A stretch of 64,000 bases of DNA from Desemzia sp045528445. Lineage in GTDB: Bacteria > Bacillota > Bacilli > Lactobacillales > Carnobacteriaceae. Position 1 is the first letter of the stretch. Each line of letters starts with the position of its first letter. A program made the position numbers and the translations under genes. The stretch lies in NCBI RefSeq assembly GCF_045528445.1, contig NZ_JBGQQU010000002.1, positions 1 through 64,000 on the forward strand. Reading direction: 5' to 3'. The notes beneath the pieces are model-generated. The model was not told where the DNA came from and ran no database searches. It saw nothing but the letters and a program-made list of their open reading frames with translations. Shown one piece after another: positions 10,112 to 19,056 of the stretch.

Positions 10112-10162
10112 AAAAAAGGAACGTCAGGACAATAACTTTACTGTCTTGGCGTTCCTTTTTAA
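10112..10162. terminator. Bidirectional terminator between the oad cluster and the sugar ABC operon
   Basis: Long stem AAAAAGGAACGTCAGGAC ... GTCTTGGCGTTCCTTTTT with A and T runs on both sides. It can serve both converging units. Confidence 0.85.
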
Positions 10163-10170
10163 CTGTTCAT

Positions 10171-10803
10171 TTAGCTCTGTACAGAATGGATTTTTTTCAA
10201 CAGGGTTTTAGTGAAAGTAGTTTTTACAGCTATTGTGGCTATCCAGCCAAGACCGCTTACTGAAAAGAAAAAGAATAATGCTGGCCATCTCAACAATACA
10301 AAAAGCAATACTCCAGAGATGAGGAATAGTCCCAAGCTGATGAGCGGATGACCAGCCATTAAAACAAACCCCGTTAAAAATTTTTTTGGCAAAGAAGTAG
10401 TCAGCTTTTTGGTTAACGGGAAATAGAATAAAGCTGTCAATCCAAAAAGAATAGAAGCGACGTAAATCACGTACTTATAAACTTGTATCCAAGCTGCTGG
10501 AGAGGATAAGCTGGCTAAATACCAACTGTCTAGGAATAGGATTGCAGATATTCCGAAAACCGGCAGCCCAATTTTGTATCCTTCCCAAAAATGTGATTTA
10601 AAATAATGGTGAAAAGTTTTAAAAATAGGCACAGACGTTTCGCCTTGTGACCACAAATGCAAGATATGGAACAAGGCATTTGTGGCTGGAATTGCGGTAA
10701 CTAAAGGCAGTGAAAACAACAGCCATACAAGGTTCAAAACAGCCAGTCGGGATATCCATTCGGTACCTTCTACAATTCCGTTGGTAAAGTCGAATTTTTT
10801 CAT
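10171..10803 (-). CDS. DUF624 (YesL-like) membrane protein of a sugar transport operon
   Basis: A 210-residue protein with about five hydrophobic segments, beginning MKKFDFTNGIVEG, which matches the DUF624/YesL family. These proteins often accompany sugar ABC importers; their exact role is unknown. The start at 10803 follows AAAGGA. The longer version from 10842 has no ribosome-binding site. Last gene of the minus-strand operon 14122-10171. Confidence 0.82.
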   Translation of the reverse strand: MKKFDFTNGIVEGTEWISRLAVLNLVWLLFSLPLVTAIPATNALFHILHLWSQGETSVPIFKTFHHYFKSHFWEGYKIGLPVFGISAILFLDSWYLASLSSPAAWIQVYKYVIYVASILFGLTALFYFPLTKKLTTSLPKKFLTGFVLMAGHPLISLGLFLISGVLLFVLLRWPALFFFFSVSGLGWIATIAVKTTFTKTLLKKIHSVQS

Positions 10804-10846
10804 CAGAGTTGTCCTTTCTACCGATTTACTGTATATTTTCATTTTT

Positions 10847-11758
10847 TTATCCTTTTGTTCCGCCAGTCAAGTCCATTCCTTGAATGAAGTATTTCTGAGC
10901 GAAGAAGAACAATAAGACTGTTGGGATCATGACTAAAGTAGCTCCAGCCATCAAATAATTCCACTGGGTAGTCGATTGATTTTGGAAAGTTTGTAATCCG
11001 ATTTGTAAGGTATACATCTCTTCATCATGAATATACAACAATGGTCCAAGAAAGTCATTCCATGCTCCGTTAAAGGATGTGATCCCAATAGTAATCAATG
11101 CTGGTTTAGTCAAAGGAACCATTAAATGACTCCAGATATACAAATGATTTGCACCATCAATCTGGGCGGCTTCAATCAACTCATCATTGATCGATAAATA
11201 AAATTGACGCATCAAGAAGATATTGAAGGCACTACCGAAGAAAGACGGGACGATCAACGGTAAATAAGTTCCTACCCAGCCGATTCGAGTGAATAGAATG
11301 TATTGTGGAATCATGGTAACAAATCCTGGAATCATCATGGTAGCTAAGACGAGAGAAAATAAAATGTTTTTCCCTGGGAAAGATATTTTAGCAAAACCAT
11401 AGGCGATAAATGAATTGGACACCACATTACCTAACACAACAAAAAACGTGATCAGCAAAGTGTTTCTTGCATATTTGAAAAACGGAAAGGCTGCAATGGT
11501 TTCTGTATAATTGGACCATTGTAAAGTTTCCGGAAAGAAGCTTGGCGGGAAGCGCACGATTTCTTCCATTGGTTTTAAAGAAGTAAAGACCATCCAAAAG
11601 AGTGGAGCTAATAGAACAATACTTACCCCAATCAAAAGAATGTAAGAAATGAATTTATTTGCATTACGTTGTCTTTTCCGACTCTTAAAGTGCTGCTTTT
11701 TAGGAATAATTTTTTCAGTTTGTTCAGAAGTTTTTGTATTCGAAACATTTTCAATCAT
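10847..11758 (-). CDS. Sugar ABC transporter permease (MalG/UgpE type)
   Basis: 303 residues with six membrane helices and an EAA loop (EAAQIDGANHLYIWSHLMVP) for docking the ATPase. A 50-residue basic N-terminus precedes the first helix. The C-terminus GMDLTGGTKG is typical of MalG-type permeases. Its ATG overlaps the stop codon of the upstream permease (ATGA), with GGAGGAGG upstream, so the two are translationally coupled. It forms the pore heterodimer with that gene's product. Confidence 0.93.
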   Translation of the reverse strand: MIENVSNTKTSEQTEKIIPKKQHFKSRKRQRNANKFISYILLIGVSIVLLAPLFWMVFTSLKPMEEIVRFPPSFFPETLQWSNYTETIAAFPFFKYARNTLLITFFVVLGNVVSNSFIAYGFAKISFPGKNILFSLVLATMMIPGFVTMIPQYILFTRIGWVGTYLPLIVPSFFGSAFNIFLMRQFYLSINDELIEAAQIDGANHLYIWSHLMVPLTKPALITIGITSFNGAWNDFLGPLLYIHDEEMYTLQIGLQTFQNQSTTQWNYLMAGATLVMIPTVLLFFFAQKYFIQGMDLTGGTKG

Positions 11759-12690
11759 TCACTTCGACCTCCTCCATAATGTACCCAACGAGGAGCCAAT
11801 TTTAAATTCACAAATGTTAAACTCAACACGATAACAAATAATACCATAGACATAGCCATTGCATACCCCATGTCAAAAGCCACAAAAGCTTTGTTCCACA
11901 TATGTAAATTGTAGAAGAGAAGGGAATTCGCTGGACCATTCGTGCCACTTTCCGACATGACATAAGCTTCTTGGAAAATTTGGAAAGCTCCGATAGTTGA
12001 TGTAACTACATCATAAAAAATAATGGGCGTGATCATTGGTAAAGTAATGTGACGGAATCGTTTAAAAGCACTGGCTCCGTCGATTTCTGCTGATTCGTAT
12101 AGTTGGTTTGGAACGTTTTGCAAAGTCGCCAAATACAGCAGCATTGCGCCTCCCACACTCCACAGTTTCATTAAGATCAGAGCCGGTTTTGTCCATTGGG
12201 GATCAAATAACCAAGCAGGACCTTGAATCCCGACCCAAGCTAATATAGTATTTATTAAACCTGATGTAGGAGAGAGCATCTGCATCCATAATACATAGAC
12301 GGCCACACCAGATAAAATAGCGGGTAAATAAAAAATAGTTCTGAATATGGAGATTCCTCGCACGCGTTGATTTAATAAGACGGCTAATAAAACACTCCCA
12401 ATCGCTGTCAAAGGAACATTGAACAAGACGTAATACCCCGTATTATAGAGTGATTTCCAAAAAAGCTCATCTTGTGTAAACATTCTTCTGAAATTATCAA
12501 AGCCGATAAAGTCCATTTTGGAAGTCAAATTGTAGTTAGTAAAACTTCCATAGAAAGAAAATAGCATTGGCCCCAACATAAAAATAACGAAACCAATGAT
12601 AAATGGAGAGACAAAGAAGAGGCCCCAAAGAGCATCATTTTTTTGTTTTTTAGTCTTTTTTTTCTTTTGCTTTTCTGTTGTAGCAGCCAA
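11755..12690 (-). CDS. Sugar ABC transporter permease (MalF/UgpA type)
   Basis: 311 residues; a lysine-rich N-terminus, six membrane helices and EAA loop ESAEIDGASAFKRFRHITLP. Pairs with the downstream MalG-type permease. GTG 12699 overlaps the ribosome-binding site AGAGGTG, so TTG 12690, six bases after it, is taken as the start. A hairpin separates it from the binding-protein gene, probably setting a higher dose of binding protein than permease. Confidence 0.92.
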   Translation of the reverse strand: MAATTEKQKKKKTKKQKNDALWGLFFVSPFIIGFVIFMLGPMLFSFYGSFTNYNLTSKMDFIGFDNFRRMFTQDELFWKSLYNTGYYVLFNVPLTAIGSVLLAVLLNQRVRGISIFRTIFYLPAILSGVAVYVLWMQMLSPTSGLINTILAWVGIQGPAWLFDPQWTKPALILMKLWSVGGAMLLYLATLQNVPNQLYESAEIDGASAFKRFRHITLPMITPIIFYDVVTSTIGAFQIFQEAYVMSESGTNGPANSLLFYNLHMWNKAFVAFDMGYAMAMSMVLFVIVLSLTFVNLKLAPRWVHYGGGRSE

Positions 12691-12719
12691 TTTTTTCACC
12701 TCTTTCGTTTAGTACAAAA

Positions 12720-12751
12720 CAAGGCGACAAAGAATAGCCTCTGTCACCTTG
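12720..12751 (-). terminator. Intra-operon stem-loop after the binding-protein gene (partial terminator)
   Basis: On the minus strand CAAGGTGACA ... TGTCGCCTTG forms a 10-bp stem with one mismatch, followed by TTTTG. It lies between the solute-binding gene and the permeases, the classic position for a partial terminator or mRNA-stabilising hairpin. Confidence 0.6.
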
Positions 12752-12784
12752 TCCGCTGAGTCATTTTGCTCATGAAATAAACCG

Positions 12785-14122
12785 TTATTCGTTTTGTTCA
12801 ACGAGATTCTCAACTGAAGCTTGAGCTGCTTCCAATGCTTCTTCAGGTGATTTATTTCCAAGCATCACATTATCAATTTCTCCATTCACTAAAGAACTAA
12901 AGTCAGGTGCAGTCAAAGGAACAGGAGTGATCACTGTGTTTTCTAAATTGCGGTCAGCCATTTCATAAATCATTTGGCCTTCCTCATCTAAATCAGGATG
13001 AGTTGTCAGATTAGTGTTAGCTTCTTGGTTTGCCATAATATCAAAACTATTCAAACCAAATTTTTCTTGAACTTCTGTTGAAGTGAGGTATTTCATAAAC
13101 TCATAAGAAGCTTCAGGATTTTCTGCTCCGTATGGGATTTCTAGAACGAAACCGCCACCCCATGACCAATTTCCGCTGCCTTCTTCATGTTCTGGTAAAG
13201 GTGCTACACCAAAGTTAAAGTCTTCAGGTGCATTTTCAAGTAAATTGGTGTAATAGTTGATATTTTGAGCTCGAATACCCACTAATCCAGAAATGAATGG
13301 ATCAGCAACTCCTGAGCCGAATTCTGCTTCATATGAATTGATAGTGTCAGCACCATAGTAGTCTTGCCATTCTAAGATCCACTCAAGAGCTTCTACTTTT
13401 TCAGGTGTATCAATGGTCACATTACCTTCGTCATCGAACCAGCTTACGCCATTATCCGCATTTAATGCCCAAACATCTGCGCCTACATTCCAAAGCGGGT
13501 AAAATCCGATGCGTTCCCATGAATCTCCGTCTTGTACATCTAAAGCACGAGCGTATTCTTCTAATTCTTCCCATGTAGCAGGTGGAGTCTCAGGATCTAA
13601 GCCTACTTCCTCAAAAGCATCTTTATTGTAAAAAAGCACTTGGGTATCTGTATTAAAAGGCAACGCATAGGCATTATCTTCATAGAATACGGTTTCCCAT
13701 AAATGAGGATAGAAGAGAGATTCCATATCATCTTCTTGGTTGATGTAGTCTTGAAGGTTCGTTGATTGTTGTGCTTCTGCACGTTGTTGAACTGAATTGA
13801 TGTCTTGAACGATAACATCAGGTGGATCCCCAGCTGCAATAGAAGCTAGTGATTTGGTCCATATGTCTCCCCATGGTTGATAAACGTACTCAACCTCGAT
13901 TTCGTCTTGTGATGTATTAAAATCTTCAATAATTTCTTCAATAGCGTCTCTGCGTAAACCAGAGCCCCAGAAAGACCAGAATTCAATCGAAACTTTATCT
14001 CCATCCGCTCCGGTATCTTCGGAATTATTTGCTTCTTCATTTCCTCCTCCGCATGCTGCTAATAAAAGCGCAGTTCCTGCTGTAAGGGTCAAAGAAAGCC
14101 AAAATTTCTTTCTTTTAATCAT
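12785..14122 (-). CDS. Sugar ABC transporter solute-binding lipoprotein (family 1)
   Basis: 445 residues. A signal peptide with lipobox LLAAC gives a lipid-anchored Cys, followed by a GGGNEE linker. The mature part has the MalE-like pattern: VSIEFWSFWGSG, GDPPDVIVQDINS, ALPFNTDTQVLFYNKDAFEEVGL and SWGGGFVLEIPYGAENPE. It captures an oligosaccharide or sugar outside the cell and delivers it to the two permeases downstream. Start ATG 14122 has AAGGTGG upstream; ATG 14137 lies inside that region. No MsmK/MalK ATPase gene is nearby, so the importer probably uses a shared ATPase encoded elsewhere. The substrate cannot be told from sequence. Confidence 0.93.
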   Translation of the reverse strand: MIKRKKFWLSLTLTAGTALLLAACGGGNEEANNSEDTGADGDKVSIEFWSFWGSGLRRDAIEEIIEDFNTSQDEIEVEYVYQPWGDIWTKSLASIAAGDPPDVIVQDINSVQQRAEAQQSTNLQDYINQEDDMESLFYPHLWETVFYEDNAYALPFNTDTQVLFYNKDAFEEVGLDPETPPATWEELEEYARALDVQDGDSWERIGFYPLWNVGADVWALNADNGVSWFDDEGNVTIDTPEKVEALEWILEWQDYYGADTINSYEAEFGSGVADPFISGLVGIRAQNINYYTNLLENAPEDFNFGVAPLPEHEEGSGNWSWGGGFVLEIPYGAENPEASYEFMKYLTSTEVQEKFGLNSFDIMANQEANTNLTTHPDLDEEGQMIYEMADRNLENTVITPVPLTAPDFSSLVNGEIDNVMLGNKSPEEALEAAQASVENLVEQNE

Positions 14123-14165
14123 TGCTACCACCTTCACCTTTCTAAGTTATAATGGGAATAGCAGA

Positions 14166-14202
14166 ATTAATGTCGGCACTTAACGTAAGGGCATACATTA
14201 AT
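14166..14202. promoter_or_regulatory. Inverted repeat upstream of the sugar ABC operon, possible operator
   Basis: ATTAATGT and ACATTAAT form a perfect 8-bp inverted repeat with a 21-base gap, 44 bases upstream of the binding-protein start. It could be an operator for an unknown regulator or a 5'-UTR hairpin. No regulator gene is adjacent. Confidence 0.3.
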
Positions 14203-14379
14203 GAGTGCTTCTTCAATTTTGATGATATACTATAGTTTCGAAGTATTCAAATAAATAGCCTTAAATGATATAAAAATAAAAAAACTGCTTCAATCAGGTA
14301 TTTCTTCCCCTCCGCAACTATTTTGGCTATAATTTACCTATTGACAAAAAGAATGATGCCGCTAAGGAGACTAAACAAG

Positions 14380-15657
14380 ATGAGACAAACAAATGAAGAA
14401 AAAATTAACCGTTTAGAAGAGCTGAAAGAGACATACGATAGATTCAAAGAGAAACCTTTTCAATTAAATCTGAAAAGGGGAGTACCTGGCAAAGATCAAT
14501 TAGCCTTATCTGAACCGATGTTGAACATTTTAACGCCGGAAGATCTGTATCAAGAAACTGAAGCTGATTTTCGTAATTATGGTGTACTGACAGGGATCCC
14601 TGAAGCGAAACAATTTTTTTCAGAAGTATTGGAAATTACCGCTGATGAGGTCATCGTTGGAGGGAATTCGAGCTTGCAGTTAATGTATACTGTTTTAGCC
14701 AGCAAAATGTTTTTAGGACAGTCAGATAAAAATTCAGCATGGGCTAAAGAAAAGGTAGTCAAATTTTTATGCCCAAGTCCAGGTTATGATCGACACTTCA
14801 ATGCAACAGAAAAATTAGGGTTTGAATTGATTCCTATTGAAATGACTTCAACTGGACCGGATATGGATCAAGTGGAAATTCTAGTAGCTAATGATGCTTC
14901 AATCAAAGGAATCTGGTGTATCCCTACTTACAGCAATCCTACAGGAGTGACCTACTCGAACGAAGTAGTCGACAGATTGGCTAAAATGAAAACTCTTGCT
15001 CAAGATTTTGTGATTATGTGGGACAATGCTTATGTCGTGCACCACCTTAAAGAAAAGAAAGAACATGTTCAAAATGTATTAGAAACCAGCAAATCATATG
15101 GAACGGAAAAAAGAGTTTGGATGTTCTGTTCTACTTCAAAAATTACTTTTCCAGGTGCCGGGGTAGCAGCTTTGGGAGCTTGTAAAGAAAATATTGATTG
15201 GGTTACAGAAGTTCTTTCTGATCAGACGATTGGATTTGATAAAGTCAATCAGAAACGTCATGTGAAATTCTTGAAAGATAAAAAGCATTTACTGCAACAT
15301 ATGGAAAAACATACTGAACTATTGAAACCAAAATTTGACAGCATCAGTAATCTTTTTGGAAACTACTTTGGTGAAGAATCAACGATGTTGGAATGGACCG
15401 AGCCAAATGGGGGGTATTTTGTGCATTTAACGACAATGGATGGCTGTGCAGACAGAATTGTTGAGTTATTAGCGGATATTGGAGTGAGCTTAACAGAAGC
15501 GAATGCCTCTTATCCTTATGGAGTCAACCCACGAAATAACAGTATCCGTTTAGCGCCAACATCTATCTCAGTGGAAGAAATAGAAGCCGCTGTTAAGGCA
15601 ATTTGTTTGTGTGTAGAAATGGTTAGTTTAGAAAAAGAACTGGACTCAAACAAATAA
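14380..15657 (+). CDS. PLP-dependent aminotransferase, aspartate aminotransferase subgroup Ic type
   Basis: 425 residues. It belongs to the fold-type I aminotransferase group with the conserved start LKRGVPGKDQLALSEPML (PF12897-type). Visible landmarks are CIPTYSNPTGVTYS (the PNPTG equivalent), MWDNAYVVHHL (the D/Y contacting PLP), CSTSKITFPGAGVAAL with the PLP-binding Lys, and C-terminal NSIRLAPT (carboxylate-binding Arg). ATG 14380 has AAGGAGA nine bases upstream; the earlier in-frame start at 14323 has none. Likely cytosolic amino-acid transamination; exact substrate unknown. Confidence 0.87.
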   Translation: MRQTNEEKINRLEELKETYDRFKEKPFQLNLKRGVPGKDQLALSEPMLNILTPEDLYQETEADFRNYGVLTGIPEAKQFFSEVLEITADEVIVGGNSSLQLMYTVLASKMFLGQSDKNSAWAKEKVVKFLCPSPGYDRHFNATEKLGFELIPIEMTSTGPDMDQVEILVANDASIKGIWCIPTYSNPTGVTYSNEVVDRLAKMKTLAQDFVIMWDNAYVVHHLKEKKEHVQNVLETSKSYGTEKRVWMFCSTSKITFPGAGVAALGACKENIDWVTEVLSDQTIGFDKVNQKRHVKFLKDKKHLLQHMEKHTELLKPKFDSISNLFGNYFGEESTMLEWTEPNGGYFVHLTTMDGCADRIVELLADIGVSLTEANASYPYGVNPRNNSIRLAPTSISVEEIEAAVKAICLCVEMVSLEKELDSNK

Positions 15658-15747
15658 AGTGTGAAATACTTTTCAGCATGCTAAAATAAATGAGATAAAG
15701 GAAATAAAAAGGTTATTTATGAATTTAAGGAAAGCGAGTGGATAGCT

Positions 15748-16314
15748 ATGTCAAAAGGAACGTTTTGGTTAGGAGCATTGATTGGAGGAGCAGCAGCCTA
15801 CACAGCAGCTATGTTATATGCACCAAAACCAGGTGATGAGTTACAAGAAGAATTAATGGAGAAAGCAAATCGCACGAAAGAAACTGGAAAAGATTATTTT
15901 GATATTGCTAAAGATAAAAGCGAAGATGTCAAAGCGGTACTTCAAGATGCTTCAAAAGGTGTATCTGTTAGCTTTAAAGAAGCCTCCAACAAAATTTCAA
16001 GTCAAGCCAGAGTAGATGGTCCGATCTTAAAGGAAAATCTAAAGGGATTGAAAAATAAAAACTCCATGAGTAAAGACTTGTTAAAAGCCAATCTTAAAGC
16101 AGCAGCACAAGATGTGAAAATCACTGCTGGTGAATTGAAAAATGATCTTTCGGATGTTGGAAACAATGTTAAAATCTACTCTGGAGAGCTGGCTAAACAA
16201 TCGAAACAAGAAATCACCGAAGCCAAAGAAGAAAGACAAGGCGAAAGAGAATATGAATTGTATCAAGAAGCCTTTGAAGAAGAGTTGGATATTGAAAATA
16301 CCTTTAAAGAATAA
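15748..16314 (+). CDS. YtxH domain protein
   Basis: 188 residues. The N-terminal glycine/alanine-rich helix GALIGGAAAYTAAMLYAPKPGDELQEEL is the YtxH signature. A long, charged, mostly helical region with repeated K/D/E-rich segments follows. YtxH proteins are stress-associated in Bacillus; the molecular role is unknown. Monocistronic, ending at a strong terminator. Confidence 0.85.
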   Translation: MSKGTFWLGALIGGAAAYTAAMLYAPKPGDELQEELMEKANRTKETGKDYFDIAKDKSEDVKAVLQDASKGVSVSFKEASNKISSQARVDGPILKENLKGLKNKNSMSKDLLKANLKAAAQDVKITAGELKNDLSDVGNNVKIYSGELAKQSKQEITEAKEERQGEREYELYQEAFEEELDIENTFKE

Positions 16315-16356
16315 AGTACTTTAAAGAAATTAAACAACTCATAAAGTCTCAACAAA

Positions 16357-16408
16357 AAATAACCCTTCTGAAATTCACTTTACTCCATGAATTTCAGAAG
16401 GGTTATTT
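16357..16408. terminator. Bidirectional terminator
   Basis: A stem of about 21 bp, AAATAACCCTTCTGAAATTC / GAATTTCAGAAGGGTTATTT, with an 11-base loop. It serves the ytxH-type gene and the converging DUF2188 gene. Confidence 0.92.
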
Positions 16409-16411
16409 CAA

Positions 16412-16849
16412 TCAATCATCTTGTTTCTTTCCGTCTTTTGTATAGCGAATAACGGAAGAATCCTTATTCTCTGCAATTTCTTTGGCGCGCTTTACAGCAT
16501 CTGCTTTTTTATCAAATGTATCACTTGGACGCTTAGCATCTTCTGTTTTTACGACCCAAGTGTCGTCTTCAAAATAGACTTCCACATCATTGTCCAATAA
16601 ATCTGGATTGGAGCTGGAGGTATCATGTTTGTCAGTTTTGGTTGGGTTCTTTTCGTTCTCGTAGGCTTCTTTTTCATCTTTTGAAGCATCTGACAACCAT
16701 TCTTTTGCTTGTGAGATTGCAATAGGAATGGCTCTATCTTCTGGATAATCATTGTCGAGTAGAGCATTGCCGATATCTATGGCTTTTTTACGCAATAAAG
16801 GGTCGAAATTTTTAAAAGCATTTGGAAAATCGTTCATATTCCATGGCAT
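16412..16849 (-). CDS. DUF2188 domain protein (YdaT-like)
   Basis: 145 residues in two parts. An N-terminal segment (MPWNMNDFPNAFKNFDPLLRKKAIDIGNAL, residues 1-60) resembles the ChaB/YdaT-type domain. A C-terminal DUF2188 domain follows (TWVVKTEDAKRPSDTFDKKADAVKRAKEI ... VIRYTKDGK), joined by a polar linker. Start MPWN at 16849 follows AAAGGA; the longer frame to 16885 has no support. Function unknown. Confidence 0.8.
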   Translation of the reverse strand: MPWNMNDFPNAFKNFDPLLRKKAIDIGNALLDNDYPEDRAIPIAISQAKEWLSDASKDEKEAYENEKNPTKTDKHDTSSSNPDLLDNDVEVYFEDDTWVVKTEDAKRPSDTFDKKADAVKRAKEIAENKDSSVIRYTKDGKKQDD

Positions 16850-17030
16850 AGTATCTATCCTTTCTATCTGAACTATTTCCCTCACAATGTATCACTCTTT
16901 AACTCACTCAGCAAATGAAACGATTTATAAAAACAAAAAAATACTATGGAAAACTACTTTCTGTTAATGTAAAAAAATAGGACTTATGGTACAGTTGATT
17001 TATAAAAAAATCACGCGAGGAGTGAAGCGC

Positions 17031-17921
17031 ATGAAAAAAGTGCTTATTTTAGGAGGCACGCGTTTTTTTGGACGTAAAGCAGCAGATAAACTGATTTCAA
17101 AAGGATACCATGTCACTTTCGCTACAAGAGGCAACAATAAAGTGCCAAAAGGCAAAAATGTCGCACACGTTGTACTGGACCGTTCTGATGCGGAACATGA
17201 AGGATGGAACGATATTTGCGAAAAAAAATGGGATATTGTATTAGACAATATTTGTTTCACAAAAGAAGATGCGCAAATCATTCAAGAAAAGCTGGGTGGA
17301 AAAGTAGGGTATTACTTATTCACTTCCACATTATCCGTTTATAAAGGAAGCAAAGATGGATACAGTGAAACAGATTTTGATCCTTGGTTATTTGATTTGG
17401 ACAGAACTAAAGAAGTTACTTATGGAGAAGGCAAACGTCAAGCAGAAAAAGTCTTGTTTGAAGACGAAGCTTTTCCAACTGCGGCTTTAAGGATTCCAAT
17501 CGTCTTAGATGTGAATGATTATACTGAGCGTCTGCACTATTATATTCGTCGAATGATGAATGAAGAAAGTTTCCGTCTATATCGTGCTGATGCGCGCATC
17601 AGTTTCATTAAGGGAAGCGAAGTAGCTAATGTTATGATGTGGTTGATCGAAAACCAAAAAACAGGGGTCTACAATGCGAGTTCAAATGAAACCGTTGAAC
17701 TGGAAACGTTGATGCATTGGATCGAAGAAGCCACTGGAAAACAAGCCAATATTGAATACACTTCTGATGAAGAAAACCAATCGCCGTTTAGTCTGAAGGA
17801 AGACTGTTATTTGAAAGTGACGCGTTTAGAAAAAGAAGGGTATCCTGTACCGGATTTAAAAAGTTGGCTGCAACCGTTGATATACCAATTAACTGCCGAA
17901 CTAAAACAAGAAAATAACTAA
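17031..17921 (+). CDS. NAD-dependent epimerase/dehydratase family protein
   Basis: 296 residues, extended SDR fold. Nucleotide-binding motif VLILGGTRFFGRK lies at the N-terminus, followed by YLFTSTLSVYKG and a later substrate-binding half. The usual YxxxK is seen as YGEGKRQAE. ATG 17031 has GAGGAG upstream; the earlier ATG at 16986 does not. It resembles nucleoside-sugar epimerase-like proteins, but no sugar nucleotide genes are close, so the substrate is unknown. Confidence 0.85.
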   Translation: MKKVLILGGTRFFGRKAADKLISKGYHVTFATRGNNKVPKGKNVAHVVLDRSDAEHEGWNDICEKKWDIVLDNICFTKEDAQIIQEKLGGKVGYYLFTSTLSVYKGSKDGYSETDFDPWLFDLDRTKEVTYGEGKRQAEKVLFEDEAFPTAALRIPIVLDVNDYTERLHYYIRRMMNEESFRLYRADARISFIKGSEVANVMMWLIENQKTGVYNASSNETVELETLMHWIEEATGKQANIEYTSDEENQSPFSLKEDCYLKVTRLEKEGYPVPDLKSWLQPLIYQLTAELKQENN

Positions 17922-17954
17922 GGTCTAACTAGTCTAGTGAGGAGTTTCAAAGAG

Positions 17955-18806
17955 TTGAAAAAGATAGAAAAAGCAAAAAAATTCTTGAAAGAAAATCTTG
18001 ATTTGTTTCAATGTCCTATTTGTCAAGAGCCGTTTCAATCGGTAGATGGAAATAGTCTGGTGTGTGAAGAAGGCCACAACTTTAATATTTCTAAAAAAGG
18101 GACGGTTCATTTTTTAACAAAAGGGGTCTCTAATGAATACGATACGGAGATGCTGTCTTCACGTTTTCGGATAGCTCAAGCGGGTTTGTTCAACATTATG
18201 CTGGACGAGATTATGGAGCACATTGAAGAAAAAAACGGTACAACCATTGATATTGGATCTGGGGAAGGTTCTCAATTAGACTATCTGTCTTCATTGGGGC
18301 TTGAAGGAAAGCAAATCGGATTCGATATCTCCAAAGATGCGATTGCTTTAGCGGGAAGTCATTTTACAGATGCTTTTTGGTGTGTGGCTGATTTGGCTCA
18401 TTCTCCATTTGCAAGTAAACAAACTGATACATTATTGAACATTTTTTCTCCTTCGAATTATCAAGAATTCAAAAGAATGCTGCGGCCTAATGGAACTCTT
18501 CTAAAAATTGTTCCGGATAAAGATTACTTAATAGAACTAAGAAATGTGCTTTATCGAGATCGAGAAGAGAAGCAATCGTATTCGAATGAACTGGTGGTCG
18601 CAAAGTTCCAAGAACACTTTCCGGAGAGTCAAATTTACACCATTCGATATAGTTTTCCGCTGACGCTGGAAAACTATCAGGATTTGGTGAAAATGACCCC
18701 TTTGAACTGGGGAGCAAGTGAGGAAGCTTTAAAATATGCGGTAGCTCATCCACTGAAAGAAATTACGATCCATGTTTGTTTATTAGTGGGTAAAATGCCA
18801 GAATAA
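17955..18806 (+). CDS. Putative 23S rRNA (guanine-N1) methyltransferase, RlmA family
   Basis: 283 residues. The N-terminal zinc motif CPICQEPF ... CEEGHNFNISKKG is the RlmA/TlrB signature. A Rossmann SAM-binding fold follows with IDIGSGEGSQLDYL (motif I). RlmA(II) enzymes methylate G748 of 23S rRNA, near the macrolide exit tunnel. GTG 17937 overlaps the ribosome-binding site; TTG 17955, 10 bases after AGGAG, is preferred. It follows the epimerase by about 30 bases and may be co-transcribed. Confidence 0.85.
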   Translation: MKKIEKAKKFLKENLDLFQCPICQEPFQSVDGNSLVCEEGHNFNISKKGTVHFLTKGVSNEYDTEMLSSRFRIAQAGLFNIMLDEIMEHIEEKNGTTIDIGSGEGSQLDYLSSLGLEGKQIGFDISKDAIALAGSHFTDAFWCVADLAHSPFASKQTDTLLNIFSPSNYQEFKRMLRPNGTLLKIVPDKDYLIELRNVLYRDREEKQSYSNELVVAKFQEHFPESQIYTIRYSFPLTLENYQDLVKMTPLNWGASEEALKYAVAHPLKEITIHVCLLVGKMPE

Positions 18807-18878
18807 TCAAGCAAATCAAACGATTTCCTAAAAAAGTCATTTTTAGTTGAGACAAGAAAACTATTTAAAAGATTTCCC

Positions 18879-18907
18879 TTGCATTCATATCATGATGGTG
18901 TTATATT
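18879..18907 (+). promoter_or_regulatory. Predicted sigma-70 promoter for a small RNA
   Basis: TTGCAT (18879-18884), 17-base spacer, TATATT (18902-18907). No protein-coding gene starts downstream for more than 450 bases; a strong terminator follows about 90 bases on. Confidence 0.55.
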
Positions 18908-18913
18908 GTTATT

Positions 18914-19041
18914 TATAAGCCAAACAGGTTCATTCGTTTTTATCAGTAATCCCATCAGATGTTGATAAAAGTTAATGAGATCAAGAGGCTCTACTAACGT
19001 ATCGTTTCGCAGTGCTGGACACCGAAGCGATACGTTTTTTT
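18914..19041 (+). ncRNA. Candidate small non-coding RNA of about 128 nt
   Basis: Bounded by a good promoter on the left and a strong intrinsic terminator on the right, with no convincing open frame inside. An internal hairpin TTTTTATCA ... TGTTGATAAAA (18937-18970) precedes the terminator stem. Not recognised as a known RNA family. The whole assignment is inferred from signals. Confidence 0.45.
18996..19041 (+). terminator. Rho-independent terminator with no gene before it
   Basis: Stem AACGTATCGTTTCG / CGAAGCGATACGTT (13 of 14 paired) followed by seven T. It lies 190 bases after the RlmA-like gene and probably ends the small RNA. Confidence 0.8.
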
Positions 19042-19056
19042 GTCGTTCAAATTTGC

